NCBI GenBank assembly: GCA_049644265.1 | Contig: JBARRO010000056.1 | Coordinates: forward strand, 1 to 6,402 | DNA: 6,402 bases | Origin: JBARRO01 sp049644265 | Lineage (GTDB): Bacteria > Bacteroidota > Ignavibacteria > UBA10030 | Direction of reading: 5' to 3' | Part shown: positions 1 through 5,379 of the stretch, one piece after another | How positions within the stretch are numbered: position 1 is the first letter of the stretch | Layout: every line of letters starts with the position of its first letter | Position numbers and translations under genes: made by a program | The notes under the pieces: generated by a model | Database searches by the model: none | What the model was told of the DNA's origin: nothing | The model's input: only the letters and a program-made list of their open reading frames with translations

Positions 1-383
1 GGGTTCGATATCTCACGGTGACTCTGCTGGCCGTTCTTCCCGTACTCGGCTTGGTTCGTTCGCTTTCCCGTTTTGAAGGTGCGGGACGACCATGGGACTT
101 GATGACCATCGAGCAACATCTGGATGAAGTCGTTCCTCAAAGGCAAGCGCTCATCGTCGCAGCAGGAGACGATTCTCCGAGTATCTATCTCTATTACATG
201 CATCGAAAAGGCTGGGCAGTAGCTGAAAAGCTGTCGGAGAATGAGCTCACGGAAATGAAGAGTCATGGGGCAAAATATTTTGTTTCATCGTCACGACTTC
301 TTGAAAAACAAGAAGATCTGGCAAAGCATCTCGTTCAGATTTCCGAACACGGTAGTTTTCGAGTTTTTGCGCTTCAGGAATAA
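1..383 (+). CDS. C-terminal end of a membrane protein, probably a GT39/ArnT-like glycosyltransferase (5' partial)
   Basis: The reading frame is open from the left edge (first full codon at base 3) to a TAA at 381-383, giving about 126 residues of a gene that starts outside the window. A GTG at 18 lies inside a hydrophobic segment and is unlikely to be the true start. The visible part begins with one membrane helix (about residues 5-20, rich in L and V), followed by a ~100-residue soluble tail. The tail has an alternating beta/alpha look and contains a Tyr-rich stretch, YLYYMHRKGW. This layout, a last helix followed by a small extracytoplasmic lobe with a YY...RKGW-like motif, resembles the C-terminus of polytopic lipid-linked-sugar glycosyltransferases (GT39/PMT_2/ArnT-like). 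The catalytic N-terminal loops are not in view, so family and substrate stay tentative. No terminator follows it. The thiamine-operon promoter begins 18 bases after its stop, so it is probably a separate transcription unit. Confidence 0.6.
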   Translation, partial: VRYLTVTLLAVLPVLGLVRSLSRFEGAGRPWDLMTIEQHLDEVVPQRQALIVAAGDDSPSIYLYYMHRKGWAVAEKLSENELTEMKSHGAKYFVSSSRLLEKQEDLAKHLVQISEHGSFRVFALQE

Positions 384-400
384 ACTGTCCGAAGCGCCGC

Positions 401-429
401 TTGACATCGTAACATGGTTGGAGTATATT
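401..429 (+). promoter_or_regulatory. sigma-70-type promoter of the thiamine operon
   Basis: A perfect -35 hexamer TTGACA (401-406) is followed, after exactly 17 bases, by the -10 hexamer TATATT (424-429), a 5/6 match to TATAAT. Transcription would start near base 436, about 25 bases upstream of riboswitch stem P1, which is where a riboswitch promoter should lie. It is not the TTTG/TAnnTTTG form typical of Bacteroidia. The assignment rests on sequence and position only. Confidence 0.8.
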
Positions 430-461
430 ATAGCAGTTCTTTCCTGACATACGCTCCATCG

Positions 462-577
462 TTTCCGTTAGGGGTGTCCCGCCGATCCCGATGTTGAGGA
501 ATCAACCATCGGGACCGGGGCTGAGATTAAACCCTAGAACCTGACCTGGCTCATACCAGCGGAGGAAAACGGAAAAC
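462..577 (+). ncRNA. TPP riboswitch aptamer (THI element)
   Basis: The conserved THI-box blocks appear in order. GGGGTGT is at 471-477, CTGAGA at 521-526, ACCC at 531-534, AACCTGACCTGG at 538-549, and CCAGCGGAGGAAAA at 556-569. Stems can be drawn by eye. P1 pairs 462-467 (TTTCCG) with 570-575 (CGGAAA). P2 pairs GGGT 472-475 with ACCC 531-534. A long variable P3 arm has an 8-bp helix of 486-493 (TCCCGATG) with 507-514 (CATCGGGA). P5 pairs CTGG 546-549 with CCAG 556-559. CTGAGA is the region that recognises the pyrimidine ring, and the P4/P5 side binds the pyrophosphate. The element lies between the promoter and the receptor gene and would switch the operon off when thiamine pyrophosphate is plentiful. 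The match to the family consensus is close to diagnostic. Confidence 0.97.
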
Positions 578-599
578 AGGTTTATCCAAGCTGTTTTCC
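571..599 (+). promoter_or_regulatory. antiterminator hairpin of the TPP riboswitch
   Basis: GGAAAACAG (571-579) is perfectly complementary to CTGTTTTCC (591-599), giving a 9-bp stem with an 11-base loop. Its left arm shares bases 571-575 with the 3' strand of aptamer stem P1. Its right arm shares 591-599 with the left arm of the downstream terminator. It therefore cannot coexist with either. This is the arrangement expected of an antiterminator that forms only when the aptamer is empty. No U-tract follows it, so it is not itself a terminator. Confidence 0.8.
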
Positions 600-627
600 C
601 TTATCTCTCCGGGAAAATGGCTTTTTT
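591..627 (+). terminator. riboswitch-controlled intrinsic terminator
   Basis: Bases 591-600 (CTGTTTTCCC) pair with 611-620 (GGGAAAATGG) in a continuous 10-bp stem that includes two G-U wobbles, around a 10-base loop (601-610). A single C and then six T (622-627) follow, the form of a Rho-independent terminator. It lies 33 bases upstream of the receptor start codon. With TPP bound, P1 holds 570-575 and blocks the antiterminator, so this hairpin forms and transcription stops. Without TPP the antiterminator takes 591-599 and read-through occurs. The pairings are seen directly; the switching logic is inferred from known TPP riboswitches. Confidence 0.85.
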
Positions 628-646
628 GTTTATTGTGGGATTATTT

Positions 647-651
647 GAGGA
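647..651 (+). promoter_or_regulatory. Shine-Dalgarno site fixing the receptor start
   Basis: GAGGA at 647-651 stands 8 bases before the ATG at 660. This favours ATG 660 over an in-frame TTG at 633, which would place non-signal-like residues (WDYLRKQV) before the signal peptide, and over the GTG at 657. Confidence 0.75.
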
Positions 652-659
652 AACAAGTG

Positions 660-2963
660 ATGAAGAGAAGTCTGGCAATACTGGTTCTTGCTGCCGCACT
701 GGTTTCCCCGCGGGCTCTTTGTCAATTGCAGCCCGACCGGAGAGACACAATCTACTCTCAATCACCCGTCATCGTAACTGCGACGCGAGCATTGGAGAGA
801 ATAACTCCCGTAACGTTTACGGACCTCAAGCGCGAACAGCTCGCACAGCGCTATTCAGTTCAGGATGTTCCCGTCCTGCTGTCTGAGCTTCCTTCCATTA
901 CATTCTATTCGGAAAATGGAAATGGCATAGGTTACAACTACATCAACCTCCGCGGATTCGACCAGCGACGGCTTTCGGTTATGGTGAACGGAATTCCTCA
1001 GAACGACCCGGAAGACCACAACGTCTACTGGATTGATTTTCCGGATCTTATGGCTAGCACGGACAACATTCAGGTTCAGCGCGGTGCGGGAAGTGCATTT
1101 TACGGACCGCCAGCCATCGGTGGGTCGGTAAATCTCACGGCCAACCCGTTTCGGGCGATGCCCGCAGTCACTCTGGAATCGATGTTCGGATTTCAGGAAT
1201 TAGGCGCCGATGGGACCACTCCTCTTTCCACAAGAAAATTCTCCGCCTCGGTCAATTCGGGTCTCGTGAATCAGCGCTATATGTTCTACGGAAGACTTGG
1301 CAAAATCACAACCTCGGGATATCGCGAGAAGTCGAATGTCGACCTCAATTCGTATTTCCTCGGGGCAGTCCGGTTCGACGAGAACATGACGACAAGATTC
1401 AATTTCTATGGGGGACCGTTTTCCGATGGGCTCGTCTTCAACGGATTACCGAAGTTTGTCAACAACGATAAGAACCTGCGTCGGATGAATTGGGGGGATT
1501 GGAATTCCGACAGCACGTGGGTCGGCTATTCTCCGTCTGTCACAAAAGTGATTTCGAAGAATCTCAACGACACCATTTTTGTGGTACCACGGAGGGCCGT
1601 CGAGGTTGAGAATTTTTCGCAACCCCATTTTGAGCTCCAGCATGAATGGAGGCTCTCACCTTCGACAAGATTCACGAACACATTCTTTCTGATTCTCGGC
1701 AACGGGTATTTCGACTACGACGCTTCCTGGGCGGACACTTCTCTTCTGCGAATCGGGGATGCGTACGGCGTTCCGGCGACTGCCAATCCCACAAACACGC
1801 TCATCCGCGGGTTTGTCGGAAACAAGCAATGGGGATGGCTGCCGAGGGTGGAGCTTGAGCATGCTTCTGGAACGCTCACGGTCGGCGCCGAATTGCGAAT
1901 CCATCGCTCGACTCATTGGGGAAAGGTCCAGTATGCGGAAGGCCTGCCGATTCACTTCGACCCCGACGATCACTTCTACGAATACAACGGCGAAAAAGAC
2001 ATTGCCTCGCTCTATGGACATGAGCTCTATCGCCTTGACGAGAACATGACGCTGATGGCGGACCTCCAGTTTGTGTACAACAGGTATGGAATCGCACATG
2101 AACGTTTTCTTCACCATGAGTTCAGCCTGCCATACTATTTTCTGAACCCCCGTTTGGGTCTGAATATCAACCTCGATGAATCGTGGAGCACGTACTTTTC
2201 CCTCGCGCTCACTTCTCGCGAACCTACACTGCGGAACCTCTATGCAGCTGAGGATTCTTATTTTGGAGCCACTCCACAGTTCAAGTCCGACACGACCGGG
2301 GGAACAGTCCGGTATGACTTCACACAACCGCTGGCAAAGCCGGAAAGACTGTTCGACGTCGAATTTGGCTTGGCACAACGATCCGCCTCCGCCAGATTCA
2401 CCGCGAACTTCTTCTGGATGGAATTTACGGACGAGCTGGTAAAAAGCGGACAGGTGGATATCTTTGGTCAACCGGTGACTGGAAACGCTGAACGATCTCG
2501 TCACCTGGGTGTCGAACTGGATGGAGAATGGTCGGTCAACAGCGATTGGTCTCTGAGTGGCAACGTTTCAGTTTCTGAGAATAGACTGGTTCGGTACGCC
2601 GTATATAACGACACTCTGGCTCTGATTTCTCTTGATGGAAACCCCATCGCCGGATTCCCCGATGCTCTCGGAAATCTCCGGGCTTCGTTCTCCATTGATT
2701 GGTTCTCAGCCTCCCTGGCTGGAAAATATGTGGGTGCATTTTACACGGATAATTTTAGGAATGAATCGAACAAAAACGATTCGTATGTTGTTGTGAACTG
2801 CGACGCAACCTGTCGCATTCCCTTTGGCGACGGGTCGGAGATGATTCTCCGTGGCGAGATCCGCAACCTCCTCAACCGGCTCTATCTCATGGGCGGCGAA
2901 GGAAATGCATTCTTCCCGGCAGCTGAGCGCAATTACTTGCTCGGCATAACCGTCCGCCTGTAA
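660..2963 (+). CDS. TonB-dependent outer-membrane receptor, probable thiamine/TPP transporter
   Basis: The 767-residue product begins with a signal peptide: MKR, then a hydrophobic core (about residues 5-15), with likely cleavage after the A-L-C at 19-21. The cysteine lacks a proper lipobox. A TonB box-like segment, PVIVTATR, lies at about 36-43. The plug domain follows (about 45-165), with the family motifs NLRGFDQRR, VMVNGIPQND and VQRGAGSAFYGPPAIGGSV. The remainder is rich in alternating aromatic strands and fits a 22-strand barrel ending in NYLLGITVRL. There is no N-terminal CarboxypepD_reg domain of the SusC type. Such receptors import scarce nutrients across the outer membrane using energy passed on by TonB-ExbB-ExbD. 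The upstream TPP riboswitch and the downstream thiamine kinase point to thiamine or its phosphates as cargo. Family membership is near certain; the substrate is inferred from context. ThiN starts 34 bases downstream on the same strand, so co-transcription is likely. Confidence 0.95.
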   Translation: MKRSLAILVLAAALVSPRALCQLQPDRRDTIYSQSPVIVTATRALERITPVTFTDLKREQLAQRYSVQDVPVLLSELPSITFYSENGNGIGYNYINLRGFDQRRLSVMVNGIPQNDPEDHNVYWIDFPDLMASTDNIQVQRGAGSAFYGPPAIGGSVNLTANPFRAMPAVTLESMFGFQELGADGTTPLSTRKFSASVNSGLVNQRYMFYGRLGKITTSGYREKSNVDLNSYFLGAVRFDENMTTRFNFYGGPFSDGLVFNGLPKFVNNDKNLRRMNWGDWNSDSTWVGYSPSVTKVISKNLNDTIFVVPRRAVEVENFSQPHFELQHEWRLSPSTRFTNTFFLILGNGYFDYDASWADTSLLRIGDAYGVPATANPTNTLIRGFVGNKQWGWLPRVELEHASGTLTVGAELRIHRSTHWGKVQYAEGLPIHFDPDDHFYEYNGEKDIASLYGHELYRLDENMTLMADLQFVYNRYGIAHERFLHHEFSLPYYFLNPRLGLNINLDESWSTYFSLALTSREPTLRNLYAAEDSYFGATPQFKSDTTGGTVRYDFTQPLAKPERLFDVEFGLAQRSASARFTANFFWMEFTDELVKSGQVDIFGQPVTGNAERSRHLGVELDGEWSVNSDWSLSGNVSVSENRLVRYAVYNDTLALISLDGNPIAGFPDALGNLRASFSIDWFSASLAGKYVGAFYTDNFRNESNKNDSYVVVNCDATCRIPFGDGSEMILRGEIRNLLNRLYLMGGEGNAFFPAAERNYLLGITVRL

Positions 2964-2997
2964 CGCACACGATGCAATGACCAAAAACTACTGACTG

Positions 2998-3630
2998 ATG
3001 GGCTCTGTCGCACTTATTCTCGCCAACGGGGAACCTCCTGTCAAGGGAGCCCTGGAATCCATGCGCCGCGACTCGGATTTCTTTGTCTGTGCGGACGGTG
3101 GGGCCAATACGGCCGCGAGACTCGACATACGACCCGACCTGATTATCGGCGATCTGGATTCGATTTCAACAACCGCCTTGAAGAAATTCGGCTCTGTGAC
3201 AACGAGGAGAATTGCCGACCAGAACAGCACGGACCTTGAGAAAGCTGTTTCCTGGCTACTCCGTCAGGGGTATAAAACCATTAATGTGCTGGGTGCAACA
3301 GGCGGGCGCCCCGACCATTTCATTGGAAATCTGAGCGCCCTCGCGAAATTCTCACGCAAAGCCCGGATTAAGTTCCACGAACGCAAAGGGGAATGGATGT
3401 ATGTGGGGACAGATTGTGTGCTGGACGCTCCGGTCGGAACTGTTGTCTCACTCGTCCCTCTTTCGCGATGTGAAGGTATTATAACGCACGGACTGAAATG
3501 GGAGCTTCACTACGAAACCCTGGAGCTTGGCGTTCGTGAGAGCACGAGCAATGTTGTGAAAACAACTCCGGTGTCAATAAGGGTGAGGAGTGGGAACTTG
3601 CTGCTGTATCGGTTGAAGGAGGGGAGATAA
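2998..3630 (+). CDS. thiN: thiamine pyrophosphokinase
   Basis: This 210-residue cytoplasmic enzyme transfers pyrophosphate from ATP to thiamine, giving TPP and AMP, the last step of thiamine salvage. The length is normal for bacterial ThiN/Thi80-type enzymes. All hallmark motifs are present: CADGGAN (31-37), DLIIGDLDS (47-55) with the acidic metal- and ATP-binding residues, QNSTDLEKA (75-83), GATGGRPDH (99-107), and a C-terminal STSN (182-185) typical of the thiamine-binding domain. The ATG at 2998 is the only reasonable start, because an in-frame TGA lies at 2992-2994. No clear Shine-Dalgarno sequence precedes it, and a five-codon ORF (2977-2994) ends just before it, so translation may depend on ribosomes arriving from the receptor gene 34 bases upstream. 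The 3' end is purine-rich and runs directly into the heptamer array. It lies in the TPP-riboswitch operon, so its product is the feedback ligand. The symbol follows the bacterial ThiN family; tnr3 is used for the Bacteroidetes equivalent. Confidence 0.95.
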   Translation: MGSVALILANGEPPVKGALESMRRDSDFFVCADGGANTAARLDIRPDLIIGDLDSISTTALKKFGSVTTRRIADQNSTDLEKAVSWLLRQGYKTINVLGATGGRPDHFIGNLSALAKFSRKARIKFHERKGEWMYVGTDCVLDAPVGTVVSLVPLSRCEGIITHGLKWELHYETLELGVRESTSNVVKTTPVSIRVRSGNLLLYRLKEGR

Positions 3631-3736
3631 GGGAGGAGGTGGGAGGAGAGAGGTGGAAGGTGAGAGGTGGAAGATGAGAGGTGAGTGGTGAAGAGTGAAA
3701 CAGTGAATGGTGAATCGTAAATAGTGAAAAGTGAAA
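3631..3736 (+). repeat. degenerate heptamer array A (RGTGARN units)
   Basis: Starting immediately after the thiN stop codon, the sequence is a purine-rich tandem of 7-bp units. Three poor units (3631-3651) lead into twelve better ones from 3652, for example GGTGAGA (3659-3665), GGTGAAG (3687-3693) and AGTGAAA (3694-3700, 3723-3729 and 3730-3736). The phase is kept throughout except for one inserted C at 3701. Arrays A, B and C with a central palindrome fill the whole 301-base gap between thiN and the symporter gene. No gene is visible there. The minus-strand open frames across it are only the repeat read as Ser/Leu/Thr/Pro-rich peptide. Similar heptamers occur as STRR repeats in cyanobacteria and in FCB-group intergenic regions; their function is unknown. 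Confidence 0.9.
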
Positions 3737-3787
3737 GCTTGCCCGCCCTGCCTGCGTGCCATGCACTTCGGCAGGCAGGCATGCTTC
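3737..3787. repeat. GC-rich palindromic (REP-like) element between the heptamer arrays
   Basis: A perfect 9-bp inverted repeat, CCTGCCTGC (3747-3755) with GCAGGCAGG (3771-3779), encloses a 15-base loop. The loop holds a small inner GTGC/GCAC pairing (3756-3759 with 3763-3766). An outer AAGC/GCTT match (3735-3738 with 3783-3786) extends the symmetry imperfectly. Its GC-rich composition contrasts sharply with the purine-rich repeats on both sides, which suggests an inserted unit. It could form a strong RNA hairpin between thiN and the symporter gene, but it has no U-tract, so it is not a standard terminator. REP/RAYT-type mobility is possible but unproven. Confidence 0.75.
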
Positions 3788-3799
3788 AACTTGTGGCGA

Positions 3800-3862
3800 G
3801 GTGAGAAGTGAAGATTGAAGAGTAAAGAGTGAAGAGTAAGAAGTAAGAAGTAAGAAGTAGAG
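3800..3862 (+). repeat. heptamer array B (AGTRARR units)
   Basis: Nine consecutive 7-bp units without a phase break: GGTGAGA, AGTGAAG, ATTGAAG, AGTAAAG, AGTGAAG, three identical AGTAAGA (3835-3855), and AGTAGAG. It is the same family and orientation as array A but shifted towards AGTAAGA. The identical run suggests recent local expansion by slippage. It is followed by an 18-base unrelated spacer (3863-3880). Confidence 0.92.
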
Positions 3863-3880
3863 CGAGAGTAGGTCAACCCC

Positions 3881-3929
3881 AAATCTCAAATCTGAAATCT
3901 CACATCCCACATCTCACATCTCAAATCTC
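3881..3929 (-). repeat. heptamer array C, inverted relative to A and B
   Basis: Seven consecutive units on the plus strand: AAATCTC, AAATCTG, AAATCTC, ACATCCC, ACATCTC, ACATCTC and AAATCTC. Read on the minus strand and rotated, these become GTGAGAT, GTGGGAT and TTGAGAT, the same GTGARR-type heptamer as arrays A and B. Array C is therefore an inverted member of the family. It ends two bases before the TTG start codon of the symporter gene and occupies the place where its ribosome binding site would be expected. Confidence 0.9.
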
Positions 3930-3931
3930 TC

Positions 3932-5350
3932 TTGATTCACCTCAGCCCCCTCGATTCCATCCTCGTCCTTGCCTACTTTGCGGCGGTCATCTTCATCGGA
4001 TTTCGTGCTTCAAGAAAAGGAAGCGGGGACTCTGCTGATTTCCTTCTTGCAGGAAGGACGCTGACGCTTCCGATGTTTGTCGCCACGTTGGTTTCAACGT
4101 GGTACGGCGGAATTCTCGGCGTGGGAGAATTTTCCTACAAGTACGGTCTGGCCAATTGGCTGGTGTTCGGTGTTCCATATTATTTTTTTGCAGCGGTGTT
4201 TGCGGTCTTTCTTGCAGAAAAGGTCCGTGGAACTAATCTCACCACCATTCCCGACAAACTTGAGCAGGCGTACGACCGGAAAACCGCAATCGTCGGAGGT
4301 GTCCTCACCTTCTTCCTGGTGACGCCGGCTGCGTATGTCCTGATGCTCGGCGTGCTTGTTCAGCTGATGTTCGGATTAGACCTGTTGACGAGCATTCTGC
4401 TGACGACTTTATGCACAATCGTCTACCTGTACTCGGGAGGATTTCGCTCTGACGTTTGGGCTAACACGTTTGAATTTGTCATGATGTTTCTAGGATTCAT
4501 TTTGATGGTTCTGTTCGCGTACGCGAAATTCGGGGGTTTCTCATTCATTCAATCAAATGTCCCGGCTCTTCATCTGACATGGAACGGAGGGAATACCTGG
4601 CAATTTGTTCTCGTCTGGTTCTTCATCGCGCTATGGACTCTCGTCGACCCTGCGTTTCACCAGCGATGCTATGCCGCAAAAGATGGAGCGACGGCAAGAC
4701 GTGGAATTCTGCTCTCGATCCTCTTTTGGATGTGCTTTGATTTCCTTACGACAACAAGCGGACTGTACGCCCGGGCGGCCCTTCCAAACCTGGACAATCC
4801 GACATTCTCCTACCCGCTGCTTGCCGAGATGACACTTCCTGTAGTAGCGAAAGGCTTCTTTTACATCGGACTGTTAGCGACGATCATGTCGACCCTCAGC
4901 AGTCTGACGCTGATCTCGGGAATCACGGTGGGGAAGGACATTGTCGGACGATGGATGAGGCAGGCGGACGACTCTGCCTTGGTTCGTCGGTGGACGGGGA
5001 TTGGACTGATCTTCACCGCGATCGTTTCGGTGGTTCTTGCCCTGCTTTTGCCTTCGGTCGTCAGAATCTGGTATACCGTCGGAACTTGCATCATCCCGGC
5101 GCTTCTCGTTCCAATTTTGGCAAGTTACTTCCCTCAACTTCTTATTCGGGCACGATATGCATTTCTTGCGATGATGGCGGGATGGGTGATTTCGACAGGG
5201 AGTCTGGCGACAGGAATGTGGACTGCGGTCGACGGAATCCCGCATTACTGGTGGGGTCTTGAACCGATGTATCCCGGGTTGTTTGCTGCGGGGATGTTTT
5301 GGGCGATTGGCAGACTGGAAATAGCAAGGCAGCATCAAACGCCCGTCTGA
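3932..5350 (+). CDS. sodium:solute symporter (SSS family), candidate inner-membrane thiamine transporter
   Basis: The 472-residue polytopic inner-membrane protein has about 12-13 hydrophobic segments and belongs to the SSS/SLC5 family (PutP, PanF, vSGLT). Family features are the first helix (about 8-24) preceded by LSPLD, the GRTLTLPMFVATLVSTWYG segment (41-59), the DPAFHQRCYAAKD motif (239-251) with a following ARRG, and IMSTLSS (318-324) leading to GKDIVGR. IMSTLSS matches the TM8 region that binds Na+ in vSGLT. Family length is normal. Start choice: an in-frame TGA lies at 3893-3895 and no ATG or GTG occurs between it and the conserved N-terminus, so TTG 3932 is the only usual start. No Shine-Dalgarno sequence is visible. 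Position in a TPP-riboswitch operon after a TonB receptor and ThiN suggests thiamine import, the role of PnuT in Bacteroidetes. An SSS protein (ThiV) was, as I recall, proposed as a thiamine transporter in other bacteria. The substrate is inference. No clear terminator is seen in the 29 bases before the convergent gene. Confidence 0.92.
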   Translation: MIHLSPLDSILVLAYFAAVIFIGFRASRKGSGDSADFLLAGRTLTLPMFVATLVSTWYGGILGVGEFSYKYGLANWLVFGVPYYFFAAVFAVFLAEKVRGTNLTTIPDKLEQAYDRKTAIVGGVLTFFLVTPAAYVLMLGVLVQLMFGLDLLTSILLTTLCTIVYLYSGGFRSDVWANTFEFVMMFLGFILMVLFAYAKFGGFSFIQSNVPALHLTWNGGNTWQFVLVWFFIALWTLVDPAFHQRCYAAKDGATARRGILLSILFWMCFDFLTTTSGLYARAALPNLDNPTFSYPLLAEMTLPVVAKGFFYIGLLATIMSTLSSLTLISGITVGKDIVGRWMRQADDSALVRRWTGIGLIFTAIVSVVLALLLPSVVRIWYTVGTCIIPALLVPILASYFPQLLIRARYAFLAMMAGWVISTGSLATGMWTAVDGIPHYWWGLEPMYPGLFAAGMFWAIGRLEIARQHQTPV

Positions 5351-5379
5351 CGCTGCCTATGGTCACAATGGAACGAGTG

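Noticed and set aside
265..447. A short plus-strand ORF and an opposing minus-strand ORF (247-459) around the end of the first gene
   Set aside because: Both overlap the partial membrane protein out of frame and run into the promoter; the peptides show no domain.
660..730. Possible lipoprotein signal (cysteine at residue 21 of the receptor)
   Set aside because: The preceding residues R-A-L do not fit the lipobox, and TonB receptors of this kind are not normally lipidated at this position.
617..886. An ORF starting with ATG at 617 in another frame
   Set aside because: The ATG is inside the riboswitch terminator stem, there is no SD, and the frame overlaps the signal peptide and plug of the receptor.
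1656..2504. A 282-residue minus-strand ORF inside the receptor gene
   Set aside because: It lies wholly antisense to a well-supported TonB receptor, has no recognisable motif, and is what codon bias on the other strand would produce.
3479..3910. Minus-strand ORFs of 90-143 residues over the thiN end and the repeat gap
   Set aside because: Their proteins are Ser/Leu/Thr/Pro-rich strings produced by reading the TTCACTT-type heptamer, which lacks stops. They overlap thiN antisense and show no domain.
3631..3929. Resemblance to a CRISPR array
   Set aside because: Units are 7 bp, directly tandem and degenerate, with no unique spacers of 25-40 bases and no cas genes nearby.
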